Source: Sulfurospirillum halorespirans DSM 13726 (GTDB lineage: Bacteria; Campylobacterota; Campylobacteria; Campylobacterales; Sulfurospirillaceae). Taken from it: a stretch of DNA of 64,000 nt. A model generated the notes under the pieces. The model made no database searches. It was not told where the DNA came from and saw only the letters and a program-made list of their open reading frames with translations. Positions within the stretch are counted from its first letter, which is position 1, and each line of letters opens with the position of its first letter. Both the position numbers and the translations under genes were made by a program. Of the stretch, positions 53,978-64,000 are shown piece by piece. The DNA is taken from contig NZ_CP017111.1 of assembly GCF_001723605.1 (NCBI RefSeq), forward strand, positions 2,852,001 to 2,916,000, written 5' to 3'.

Positions 53978-54752
53978 TGATTTTTCCTAATATAGTTTGT
54001 AACTCTTTGGTAAAGGCAGGATATTCGAGCACGCTCTCGTGCGTTGTGTTAAATAACGTTACATGTAAAGGTTTGGTTGGCATCGCTTCTAAGAGTTTTT
54101 CAAGATGATACCTCGGAATGAGCAGATCATTTTCAACTTCGATGACAGCAATTTTTGCTTTGACCAAAGGGAGGTAATTCACACTTTCAAATTTGTTTTT
54201 AAGCAAAAGATCGATCGGGAAGAAGGGATACTTGAGTTTGGCTAAAGAGAGGATCGAATCATACGGTGTGATTAAAACCAAGCCATCCACAACGCGTTTA
54301 CTGGCAAGATACGTCGCAACGCCTGTGCCTAAACTTCGCCCTATCACAACCACTTTGCGACCCTTGGCGTAGGTGTCATAAATCTTCAAAGCGTCTTCAA
54401 AAAACGCTTGCTCGCTAGGCTCGCCTGTGCTTTCAACATACCCTCGGTAGTTAAAGGCAACCACGTCATAGCCTTGTAACGCTTTTACATGTAAGACAAA
54501 ATGCGTTGCGTCATCGGCATTTCCACCAAAGTAGAGAATCAGCCCTGCATCGCTTTGCGCATCGGTGCGAAGCACGCCATCTAACACTGCGCCATCGCTT
54601 ACATGTAAAGTGAGTGGCGCAATGTTTTCACCACTAACTTTGGGGTGCTTTTCAATCAATTGAGAAGGAAAAAGCTGATCGTTCTGTGTAAAATAGAGAT
54701 ACCCCATCGCTACCAAATAAAATCCGATCACCCCAAATAAGAGTTTTTTCAT
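53970..54752 (-). CDS. Membrane-anchored alpha/beta hydrolase
   Basis: 260 residues with an N-terminal hydrophobic anchor (LLFGVIGFYLVAMGYLYF) and an alpha/beta-hydrolase core: YRGYVESTGEPSE, the nucleophile elbow GRSLGTG (Ser near residue 145), a late Asp (ENDLLIP) and HES near the end. Substrate unknown. Three TTACATGTAA motifs fall inside it, all read as Leu-His-Val. Overlaps both neighbours. Confidence 0.86.
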   Translation of the reverse strand: MKKLLFGVIGFYLVAMGYLYFTQNDQLFPSQLIEKHPKVSGENIAPLTLHVSDGAVLDGVLRTDAQSDAGLILYFGGNADDATHFVLHVKALQGYDVVAFNYRGYVESTGEPSEQAFFEDALKIYDTYAKGRKVVVIGRSLGTGVATYLASKRVVDGLVLITPYDSILSLAKLKYPFFPIDLLLKNKFESVNYLPLVKAKIAVIEVENDLLIPRYHLEKLLEAMPTKPLHVTLFNTTHESVLEYPAFTKELQTILGKIIE

Positions 54753-55336
54753 CGTTCTTCCTTCTTCAAAAACACCGTAAAATCGCCATCCATATAGCCC
54801 TCATACATTTCCACATCGTACACAAAATCACTCACGTGCGCTTCGATTTCTTCGGGCAAAAAGTAGTTAAAATGCCCCTGTGTTTCTTCACCTCTGAGCA
54901 GGTTAAAGACAAATCCTTTTTTTGAAACTTCGTAACAACGGCGGATAAACAAAAAGGTCTCAGAACGGTTCAAAATATTCATCGAACCACTAGCGATGTA
55001 AAAGTCCGCGCATTCTAACTCATCGTTTAAAATATCTTTATGCACACACGTCTGCTTGGTGCGTTTATGCGCCACAAAAAGGGCCTCTTCAAGCATATCG
55101 TAGCCTGTGTATTTTCTAGGCAACGCGCCTTTTTGCTGCAAAAAAAGATACAAATCGCCAAAACCACACCCCGCATCAATAACGCTACTGGAGGGCAAAT
55201 GTTCCCCCAAAAGCTCATGAATCACTTCAAAACGGGTGTGTTGCGACTGTTTGGAGTTCCAGTTAAGTCCACGTGCCGTACAGCCATAACGCTTTATGGC
55301 ATTTTCATAAAATGTTTTATTGTTAATTCGTGGCAT
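54749..55336 (-). CDS. Class I SAM-dependent methyltransferase
   Basis: 195 residues with the SAM loop SVIDAGCGFGDLYLFLQ (about 56-72), YTGYDMLEEAL and DFYIASGSMNIL. Substrate unknown. It overlaps the hydrolase gene by 4 nt and likely shares its transcript. The N-terminal WNSKQSQHTRFEVI looks family-specific. Confidence 0.84.
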   Translation of the reverse strand: MPRINNKTFYENAIKRYGCTARGLNWNSKQSQHTRFEVIHELLGEHLPSSSVIDAGCGFGDLYLFLQQKGALPRKYTGYDMLEEALFVAHKRTKQTCVHKDILNDELECADFYIASGSMNILNRSETFLFIRRCYEVSKKGFVFNLLRGEETQGHFNYFLPEEIEAHVSDFVYDVEMYEGYMDGDFTVFLKKEER

Positions 55337-55366
55337 AAAAGGAGGCTAAAAAAGAAGGGGACACTT

Positions 55367-56086
55367 TTAGCTTAAAAGTGTCGAAACGCTTTGTTGCATC
55401 ATGCTATTTTGATGTACTTGTGCGAGAACTGAGCTGGTTAGTTTGATCTCATCGCTTTTTAATGAGGCAATTTTTTGATCGAGTGGAGTTTCAGAAATCT
55501 GTGAATTCGCACTGCTTAAATTGGTAATGGCAGTGAGTGAATTGGTAATAGAACTGCTGGCAGAATTGATCTGCGTGCTTGTCGTTTGGCTTAAAGTACT
55601 AAGATTTTCTCTAAAGTTAGCGATGCCTTCTTGATCATCTACTGAGAGTTCACTCAGTCCACTCACATCGAGCCCATAGTTACTGGAAAGTAAATTTTGT
55701 CCATTGTAGGTGCTCTGTTCTGCAATGTCTTGCATGGAGCTGCTAATCGCGTCAAACTCCTCTTGAATCATCGCTTTTTGATCGCTACTTAAGGAAGCAT
55801 TATTGTAACTCACAGAGAGTTCATTGAGCTTATCCGTTCCCGCACTAATCGCTTGCAATGAAGAGTCTGCAATCTGGTACATGCTGATCGTCTCATTGGC
55901 ATTTTGAACATTTTGCGTCAATGAAGAAATTTGAGAACTCAGCGCATCGGAGATGATAAGATTGGCACTGTCTTTGCCACTGAGTTCTTGAACGGCTGCA
56001 ATTTTTTCTAATGTAGTATCGGTGTTGGTTTTATTGTCAGAAATAAGGTTTAAAATCTGACTATTGGAACTGCTTGAAATAGTCAT
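55367..56086 (-). CDS. flaC: FlaC-like short flagellin-family protein
   Basis: 239 residues with flagellin D0/D1-type ends but no variable middle domain. The stretch IAAVQELSGKDSANLIISDAL, a QIADSSLQAISAGTDKLNELS-like segment (core LQAISAGTDKLNELS) and YNGQNLLSS closely resemble Campylobacter FlaC, a protein secreted by the flagellar apparatus rather than built into the main filament. ATG 56086 follows AAGGAGCCTGTG; the frame is open further upstream but overlaps the promoter. It stands beside the pseudaminic acid genes used to glycosylate flagellin. Confidence 0.85.
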   Translation of the reverse strand: MTISSSSNSQILNLISDNKTNTDTTLEKIAAVQELSGKDSANLIISDALSSQISSLTQNVQNANETISMYQIADSSLQAISAGTDKLNELSVSYNNASLSSDQKAMIQEEFDAISSSMQDIAEQSTYNGQNLLSSNYGLDVSGLSELSVDDQEGIANFRENLSTLSQTTSTQINSASSSITNSLTAITNLSSANSQISETPLDQKIASLKSDEIKLTSSVLAQVHQNSMMQQSVSTLLS

Positions 56087-56114
56087 CACAGGCTCCTTGT
56101 TTAAAGATGTCTTT

Positions 56115-56144
56115 ATTATACTACTCCTATGATACACTTGTCAA
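56115..56144 (-). promoter_or_regulatory. Sigma-70-type promoter of flaC
   Basis: On the minus strand TTGACA (56144-56139) and TATAAT (56120-56115) are 18 bp apart, 29 bp before the flaC ATG. This is a housekeeping promoter; I see no sigma-28 (CGATWT) site. Confidence 0.7.
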
Positions 56145-56161
56145 ATAAGAAGCGGAATTAA

Positions 56162-58304
<2,143 letters not shown>

Positions 58305-58308
<4 letters not shown>

Positions 58309-59003
58309 ACATCGCCATCATCCCCGCACGTGGCGGAAGCAAGCGCATTCCTCGCAAAAATATCAAAGACTTTTGTGGGAAACCTTTGATCGCCTATAGC
58401 ATTGAAGCAGCACTTCAAAGTGGGCTTTTTGACAAAATTATCGTTAGTACCGATGATGAAGAGATCGCAACGGTTGCTAAACAGTATGGCGCCGAAGTTC
58501 CTTTCCTGCGTCCTCGTGAACTTAGCGATGACTTTACAGGTACGATTCCTGTCATCAAACATGCTATTGAAGCTACATGTAAAGATCAAACGCTGTTAAA
58601 AGCAGTCTGTTGCATCTATGCAACCGCTCCTTTTGTACAACCTTACTACATTCAAGAAGCCTATGCAAAGCTCAAAAGCACTCAAAGTGCCTACGCTTTT
58701 AGCGCGACAACCTATGCTTTTCCTATCCAGCGAGCTATCAAGCTCACACACGATCATGTGGAGATGTTTGATTCTAAACACTTCTCAACCAGAAGCCAAG
58801 ACCTAGAAGAAGCGTACCACGATGCAGGGCAGTTTTACTGGGGAACGCCAGAAGCGTGGATGGAAGAAAAAATCATCTTTGCGCCACATTCAACAGCCGT
58901 GCTACTGCCTCGGCACTTGGTTCAGGACATCGATACAGGTGAAGACTGGGTACAAGCGGAACTGATGTACAAAGCACTCCATGAAAACACTCTTCAGAGC
59001 TGA
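58305..59003 (+). CDS. pseF: Pseudaminic acid cytidylyltransferase
   Basis: Last step: makes CMP-pseudaminic acid. About 232 residues with IIPARGGSKRIPRKNIKDF at the N-terminus. I choose GTG 58305 (Met-Asn-Ile-Ala...), with AAAGGA at proper spacing, over ATG 58296, because the family begins MNIAIIPARGGS and the ATG touches its own ribosome site. It overlaps pseC by 4 nt (GTGA) and pseG by 23 nt. Confidence 0.92.
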
Positions 59004-59844
59004 TAGTTCAAGCACTATCGGGCTTGGACACATTATGCGTGACCTTGTGTTAGCGCAAGAGTTAGAGGGTGAAATCATCTTTGCTTGCCAAGCGCTTCAA
59101 GGGGCTATGATTGAGCGCATTCCCTATGAAGTTCGCATCTTAAAAACCAATGATGCTGATGAACTCATTGCCCTTATAAAATCTTTACATGTAAACGTAC
59201 TCGTGATTGATCATTACAGCATTGATGCCCATTTTGAGCGACAGATTAAAGAGACAACAGGCATTACGATCCTCAGTTTTGATGACACATACACACCTCA
59301 TTACTGTGATAGCCTGCTCAATCCTAATCTCTACGCCGATGCTTCGCGTTATGAAAATCTCGTACCAAAGGGATGTAAACTTCGCTTGAGTACACCACTC
59401 ATTCGTGAAGAATTTAAAGAAGAAAAAAAACAAGAACGTGAAAAAATTTACGATGTGCTCATTGCCATGGGAGGAAGTGACGCGAGCAATCTAACGCTAG
59501 AGATTCTCAAAACCCTTCCAAAATCGTTACATGTAAGCATCCTAACCACCACGGCGAATGCCCATCTTCCTGAGCTTAAAAATTATGTCAAAACAGTGCC
59601 CAACATCGCTTTACATGTAAACTCAAACGAAGTGGCAAAAATCATGCATCAAAGCAAATTGGCTATTGTAACACCTAGTGGCATGGTACAAGAGGTTCTT
59701 TTTATGGCGTTGCCGTTCATTGCGATTAAAGTTGCTGTGAATCAAGACGATATGTTTGCATATCTTAAACAGCAGGGATACGCTGTTTTAAAGGAGTGGA
59801 ATGCCTCTTCATTTACGCAACTTTACCACACTTACGCACGCTGA
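58981..59844 (+). CDS. pseG: UDP-sugar hydrolase of pseudaminic acid synthesis
   Basis: Removes UDP from the diacetamido sugar. 287 residues of the GT28-like fold: FRADSSSTIGLGHIMRDL at the start, VIDHYSID, IAMGGSDASNLTLEIL and TPSGMVQEVLFM. Three TTACATGTAA-type motifs occur within it, each read as Leu-His-Val. Overlaps pseF and pseH. Confidence 0.93.
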   Translation: MKTLFRADSSSTIGLGHIMRDLVLAQELEGEIIFACQALQGAMIERIPYEVRILKTNDADELIALIKSLHVNVLVIDHYSIDAHFERQIKETTGITILSFDDTYTPHYCDSLLNPNLYADASRYENLVPKGCKLRLSTPLIREEFKEEKKQEREKIYDVLIAMGGSDASNLTLEILKTLPKSLHVSILTTTANAHLPELKNYVKTVPNIALHVNSNEVAKIMHQSKLAIVTPSGMVQEVLFMALPFIAIKVAVNQDDMFAYLKQQGYAVLKEWNASSFTQLYHTYAR

Positions 59845-60274
59845 GAGCGATATGGTTTTGCGCTGGCGTAACACAGAAAAGGTGCGTACGTTTATGTACA
59901 ATCCCACACTGATTAGTGAAGAGGAGCATGCTTCTTTTCTTGCTTCACTTCGCGAACGAGACGATAAACGTTACTTTCTTCTTTTAAGAGATACCGAGCC
60001 TATCGGGGTTATTGATATGACCCAAATAGGTCAAGATTCTGCCATGATAGGGCTTTATGCCAATCCTGAGTGCAATGAAAAAGGGATTGGGTTGCTTTTG
60101 ATGCAAAGCTTGATTTCATACGGATTTGAGCAATTGCACCTCAAAACACTTTACGCAGAAGTTTTTGAACATAATGCCAGAGCCAAAGCACTTTATGAAA
60201 AATGTGGATTTTGCGAAATAAACCGTAAACAGGTGAATGAGAAAAAAGTTATTTGTATGGAGTTACGGGCATGA
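59801..60274 (+). CDS. pseH: N-acetyltransferase of pseudaminic acid synthesis
   Basis: Acetylates the 4-amino sugar. 157-residue GNAT protein with VLRWRNTEKVRTFMYNPTLI (core RWRNTEKVR), the loop NEKGIGLLLM and FEHNARAKALYEKCGF. The start overlaps pseG by 44 nt; a later start is possible but the N-terminal LRNFTTL strand belongs to the fold. Its stop overlaps the pseI start. Confidence 0.9.
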   Translation: MPLHLRNFTTLTHAESDMVLRWRNTEKVRTFMYNPTLISEEEHASFLASLRERDDKRYFLLLRDTEPIGVIDMTQIGQDSAMIGLYANPECNEKGIGLLLMQSLISYGFEQLHLKTLYAEVFEHNARAKALYEKCGFCEINRKQVNEKKVICMELRA

Positions 60275-61332
60275 AGATCGGTCATTTTGATTTGAAAGGT
60301 ACGCAAACCCTGATTATTGCAGAATTATCCGCAAACCATGGACACAATTTAGCTATTGCAAAACAAACGATACAAGCAGCTAAAAAAGCAGGGGCGAATG
60401 CTATCAAATTTCAAACCTACACAGCAGATACCTTAACACTAAACTGTAACAAAGAGGACTTCATCGTCAAAGGTGGCACACTCTGGGACAATCAAACCCT
60501 TTACGCCCTCTACCAAGAAGCGTACACACCGTGGGAGTGGCACGAAGAACTTTTTGCCTGTGCAAAAGAGGAAGGATTACTCTGCTTTTCAACGCCCTTT
60601 GATAAAAGTGCTGTGGACTTTTTAGAGCGCTTTAACCCGCCAGCCTATAAAGTAGCGAGCTTTGAAGTGACCGATTATGAGCTTGTGCGCTATATCGCTT
60701 CCAAACAAAGACCTATCATTATCTCCACAGGAATTGCAACATTGAACGAGATCGAAGATGTGGTTGCTATCTGTAAACAAGAAGGCAACCACAACATTAT
60801 CTTACTGCAATGCACCTCCTCTTACCCAGCACCGTTAGAGAGCGCAAACCTTTTAACACTTCCCGATTTGAGTAAACGTTTTGACGTTATTGCAGGATTT
60901 TCAGACCATACATTGGGCATCACCGCACCCATTGCAGCCGTGGCACTGGGCGCAAAAGTGATCGAAAAACATTTTATTTTAGATAAAAATATTGGCGGAG
61001 CCGATGCGAGTTTTTCCCTTGATGCTGCCGAATTTAGTACGATGGTTCAAGCCGTACGTGACACCGAAAAACTCTTAGGTCAACCCACCTACGCCATCGA
61101 TGAGAAGCGCATTAAAGGAAGGCAATTTGCACGAAGTCTGTATGTTACCAAAGATATTAAAAAAGGTGAACCCTTCACGGAAGAGAATATCCGCGCTATT
61201 CGCCCAGGATACGGATTGCACCCTAAATATTGGCATGAGATTTTAGGCAAATGTGCTCACAGTGATTTGAGCTTTGGCGATCGACTGAAAGAAGAGAATA
61301 TTACCTCATTCTCTTGTGAAAAAAAACTATAA
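60271..61332 (+). CDS. pseI: Pseudaminic acid synthase
   Basis: Condenses the hydrolysed sugar with phosphoenolpyruvate. About 353 residues. NeuB-type barrel: IIAELSANHGHN, IKFQTYTADTLT, STPFDKSAVDFLERF and GFSDHTLG. A C-terminal SAF domain (about 285-345, ARSLYVTKDIKKGE) follows. ATG 60271 overlaps the pseH stop by 4 nt. With pseB, C, F, G and H this completes the pathway within 5.2 kb. Confidence 0.94.
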   Translation: MKIGHFDLKGTQTLIIAELSANHGHNLAIAKQTIQAAKKAGANAIKFQTYTADTLTLNCNKEDFIVKGGTLWDNQTLYALYQEAYTPWEWHEELFACAKEEGLLCFSTPFDKSAVDFLERFNPPAYKVASFEVTDYELVRYIASKQRPIIISTGIATLNEIEDVVAICKQEGNHNIILLQCTSSYPAPLESANLLTLPDLSKRFDVIAGFSDHTLGITAPIAAVALGAKVIEKHFILDKNIGGADASFSLDAAEFSTMVQAVRDTEKLLGQPTYAIDEKRIKGRQFARSLYVTKDIKKGEPFTEENIRAIRPGYGLHPKYWHEILGKCAHSDLSFGDRLKEENITSFSCEKKL

Positions 61333-61362
61333 AAATCACGATCATAAGAGAAGATACGTAAC

Positions 61363-62421
61363 ATGAAAATACTCGTAACAGGTTCAGCTGGTTTTATAGG
61401 ATTTCACCTGAGCAAACAACTTTTAGAAAGAGGCGATTGTGTCATAGGGCTGGATAATATCAACGATTATTATGACGTTGATTTAAAATATGCGAGGCTT
61501 CATGAACTGGGTATTGAAAAAGAGGCAATTAGCACGACACTCACTCCTTCAAAACGCTATGCAAAGCACTCTTTTATCCAAGCAGATTTAGAAGATCAAG
61601 CTATTTTACACCAACTCTTTCACGATGAAAAGTTCGATGCCGTATGCCATCTTGCGGCACAAGCGGGGGTTCGTTACTCTTTGGAAAATCCCCATATTTA
61701 TATCCGATCGAATGTGACAGGTTTTCTTACGATTCTTGAATGCTGTCGCCACCATCAGATTAAAAATCTCTCATTTGCCAGCAGTTCTAGTGTTTATGGG
61801 CTTAATAGCGCTCAACCTTTTTCAACAAGCGATTCTACGGATCATCCTGTGAGCATTTATGCCGCAACCAAAAAAGCAGCGGAAATGATGGCGCATACGT
61901 ATGCTCATCTTTATGGTATTCGCATAACAGGGCTTCGATTTTTTACCGTTTATGGACCATGGGGAAGACCCGATATGTCTCCTTTTCTTTTTGCTGATGC
62001 TATTCTTCGAGGTCGGCCTATTTCTGTTTTTAATGAGGGAAAGATGAGTCGAGATTTTACCTATATTGATGATATTATCGAGGGAATCATCCATGTTATC
62101 GATTCTCCTGCAAAAGAATCTTCCCATTTTGATCCGCAGCACCCTGATCCTTCTATCTCAAGTGCTCCTTACAAGCTATACAATATTGGGAACAACCAAC
62201 CTATTCCCCTTCTCTCTTTTATCGAAATACTTGAAAAAACGATTGGTAAAAAAGCGCATAAAAACTTTATGCCGATGCAAGATGGCGATGTCGTATCAAC
62301 CTATGCCAACATCGATGATTTGGGCAAAGACTTTAACTATAAACCGCATACCAATCTTGAAGAAGGTATCCAAAACTTTGTACACTGGTATCGACAGTTT
62401 TACGCTATTGAGCCTATTTAA
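61363..62421 (+). CDS. NAD-dependent epimerase (UDP-glucuronate 4-epimerase type)
   Basis: 352-residue extended SDR: ILVTGSAGFIGFHLSKQLLE (NAD loop), GLDNINDYYDVDLK (typical of UDP-glucuronate 4-epimerases), HLAAQAGVRYSLENP, the catalytic YAATK and FTVYGPWGRPDM. It probably makes UDP-galacturonate for surface glycans. Spacing of 30 bp from pseI suggests co-transcription. Confidence 0.88.
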   Translation: MKILVTGSAGFIGFHLSKQLLERGDCVIGLDNINDYYDVDLKYARLHELGIEKEAISTTLTPSKRYAKHSFIQADLEDQAILHQLFHDEKFDAVCHLAAQAGVRYSLENPHIYIRSNVTGFLTILECCRHHQIKNLSFASSSSVYGLNSAQPFSTSDSTDHPVSIYAATKKAAEMMAHTYAHLYGIRITGLRFFTVYGPWGRPDMSPFLFADAILRGRPISVFNEGKMSRDFTYIDDIIEGIIHVIDSPAKESSHFDPQHPDPSISSAPYKLYNIGNNQPIPLLSFIEILEKTIGKKAHKNFMPMQDGDVVSTYANIDDLGKDFNYKPHTNLEEGIQNFVHWYRQFYAIEPI

Positions 62422-63482
62422 ACTAAGATTGCATCGACGATACCATCGATATTAAGGCTCATTGCACCAAAAACGCTCTGCGCTCTTTCATCATAACGCT
62501 GACCCAACATTCGCCCCACCGTCTCTAAAAGCTCTTCTTTGGTATTGACCCATTCCATTAATCCTTGATCGATCTGGTATTTGTCATAATGGCTAACAAA
62601 GCTGCGTGTTGAGATAGTTGGTGTTCCAAAATAGCATGCTTCCGTATTTAACGTTCCACCACCGCCAATAAACAGATCGGCATAAGCCAAAAGATGCTGA
62701 ATCTCAACCTTCTCTTCTAAAACCGTTACAAAGGGAAACTGCTCTTTGAGGTAACGACTCTCATACCGAGGGATAATAACGATATTTGCCCCTGTTTGTT
62801 CAGCAATAGTGTGCATTGCATCGTACAAAATAGGGTACTGTTTATCAACATAGCTCGCCTTATACTCCTCTTCTCGAATCACGATCAATGGCTTTTTAAG
62901 ATCAAGTTTATAAGGATGGAGGATGGCTTCAACACTCTTCATGGAGGGTTTAAAATCTTTGAGCCAGATGAATGGATCAATAAACTGATACGAAAAGATC
63001 TGCTCATCATCGAGTGAAAAACGACGAAAGATGTCATCGGGGACCACAAAGGGCTTGATCACACGGTTAGAAAGAGGGAGTGTGAGTCTGGCTTGTGGAA
63101 GCGCTTTTTTAAAGTTCTCTTTATGGTCGGATAGAGGGATGTCATAGAAGTTGATTACCGGAATTCCCAAGCCAAAGGCGACACGATTGGCATCGACAGA
63201 ACATAGACTTACAAGGCGGTTGATATTATAAATGCTGACAAACTCCATGAGTGCCTTTTGCCTTTCAATGGAAGCATGCAACTTGTCTTTTAAACATGCC
63301 CCTCCAAACTCACCACGATTGGTAAAAGCAATATTGTGTAGTTTTAAAAGCTCTACGACTTCACTATACCCCTGACCTTCACGAGCGGTAATCAGTGTCT
63401 TACGACCTCTTTTTTCGATATGTTTAATAATAGGAATAAAAAAAAGTACCGACTTTGGTGTCACTAAATCAAACCAGATCAT
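62418..63482 (-). CDS. DUF354-family protein (glycosyltransferase-like fold)
   Basis: 354 residues. The start MIWFDLVTPKSVLFFIPI and the pattern LITAREGQGYSEVVELL, DLFIGGGGTLNTEACYFGTP and ISTRSFVSHYDKYQID (cores shown) are typical of DUF354, a GT-B-like family found in polysaccharide loci; activity is not established. It converges on the epimerase with a 4-nt overlap at its 3' end and overlaps the methyltransferase by 14 nt. Confidence 0.82.
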   Translation of the reverse strand: MIWFDLVTPKSVLFFIPIIKHIEKRGRKTLITAREGQGYSEVVELLKLHNIAFTNRGEFGGACLKDKLHASIERQKALMEFVSIYNINRLVSLCSVDANRVAFGLGIPVINFYDIPLSDHKENFKKALPQARLTLPLSNRVIKPFVVPDDIFRRFSLDDEQIFSYQFIDPFIWLKDFKPSMKSVEAILHPYKLDLKKPLIVIREEEYKASYVDKQYPILYDAMHTIAEQTGANIVIIPRYESRYLKEQFPFVTVLEEKVEIQHLLAYADLFIGGGGTLNTEACYFGTPTISTRSFVSHYDKYQIDQGLMEWVNTKEELLETVGRMLGQRYDERAQSVFGAMSLNIDGIVDAILV

Positions 63483-64000
63483 CCATCTCTCCTTTTACAA
63501 AGCAGATTCCCAATTTTTTCATGTCCACACAGCGCTCAAAAAATGAATCGCTGCCAATTTTATCCCATGCCTCTCTCATCCCCTCAGACCATGAAATATC
63601 ATCAAATACAACGACCGCTTTGGGGCTCAAATAGGGCTTTAACATCTCCAAATACTGTAAGGTCGCCTCTTTATCGTGATGCCCGTCGATAAAAGCCAAA
63701 TCAATCTGCAAGAAAGCTTCTAAAAGAGCTGGTAACACATCTTGAAAACGCCCAACATACTGCGTAATGTTCTCACACCCTGCCTCTTCGATATTTTCCT
63801 GCGCAAGCTTTGCCACATTGGCATCACCTTCGATGGTATAAACCATCGACTCGCGGCATCCTTTTGCCATATAAATCGCTGAGAAACCGCAACAGGTTCC
63901 AAGCTCTAAAACTTTTTGAGGACGATGCTTTTGCACCAAAGCGTAAAGCCTCTGCGCCCACTCTCCTTTAAGTCCAATCGATGAGAGCTGTGCAATCGTT
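63469..64000 (-). CDS. Class I methyltransferase, 5' end beyond the window
   Basis: At least 177 codons are open to the window edge on the minus strand, so the true start is outside. Reading from the edge: TIAQLSSIGLKGEWAQ, then the SAM loop KVLELGTCCGFSAIYMA, IDLAFIDGHHDKEAT and VVFDDISWSEGM. This fits the Methyltransf_24 / O-methyltransferase type often found in glycan loci. Substrate unknown. Confidence 0.82.
   Translation of the reverse strand, partial: TIAQLSSIGLKGEWAQRLYALVQKHRPQKVLELGTCCGFSAIYMAKGCRESMVYTIEGDANVAKLAQENIEEAGCENITQYVGRFQDVLPALLEAFLQIDLAFIDGHHDKEATLQYLEMLKPYLSPKAVVVFDDISWSEGMREAWDKIGSDSFFERCVDMKKLGICFVKGEMDDLV

Overview
The window looks like chromosome from a Sulfurospirillum-like member of the Campylobacterota. 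This is inferred from gene content: a Wolinella-type protein-thiocarboxylate methionine pathway, a futalosine-pathway MqnA, a FlaC-type short flagellin, a complete pseudaminic acid cluster, many two-component systems, and both respiratory arsenate reductase and arsenite oxidase genes. I see no rRNA, no CRISPR, no insertion sequence and one tRNA.

Region by region. (1) 1-0.6 kb: a periplasmic Cu/Zn superoxide dismutase. (2) 0.8-10.5 kb: a sulfur assimilation block. A DUF2061 protein, APS reductase, CysD and CysN are followed by a sulfur-carrier protein (HcyS), its activating enzyme (HcyF), its JAMM protease (HcyD), a sulfite reductase with a fused TusA-like domain, a CysG-like siroheme synthase and a MetY-type sulfhydrylase. 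Together they should take sulfate to APS, sulfite, sulfide, a protein thiocarboxylate and homocysteine. (3) 10.6-11.9 kb: tRNA-Thr(CGT) and mnmA. (4) 12-17.8 kb: a membrane cytochrome c and an ethylbenzene-dehydrogenase-type haem protein, divergent from an OmpR/EnvZ-type pair, then a C_GCAxxG_C_C redox protein and a diguanylate cyclase. (5) 17.9-22.9 kb: an arsenic-resistance and thiol cluster with ArsP-like permease, CcdA, thioredoxin-like proteins, a rhodanese, ArsB and two ArsC proteins. (6) 23.2-40.6 kb: an arsenic respiration and sensing region. It holds aioBA, a porin/LolA-like/ABC module, a PhnD-like sensor with histidine kinase and NtrC-type regulator (ArrX/S/R-like) facing an arrC-arrA-arrB operon behind a textbook sigma-54 promoter, and a PstS-like protein paired with a chemoreceptor. 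(7) 40.7-55.3 kb: mostly housekeeping genes (MreB paralogue, TerC, MqnA, GdhA, Upp, malic enzyme, GltX, a SurA-like protein, AccB/AccC, Dcd, methyltransferases, a hydrolase). (8) 55.4-64 kb: FlaC, then pseB-C-F-G-H-I, a UDP-glucuronate-type epimerase, a DUF354 protein and a methyltransferase cut by the window end.

Two signals cross gene boundaries. The palindrome TTTACATGTAAA, core TTACATGTAA, occurs about 30 times by my reading, inside genes (almost always read as Leu-His-Val) and between them, but is absent from the arrC-arrA-arrB stretch. Separately, a roughly 80-bp intergenic repeat occurs at 9.2 kb and, inverted, at 38.0 kb.

Functions come from motifs, family resemblance recalled from knowledge, and context. 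No database search was run.
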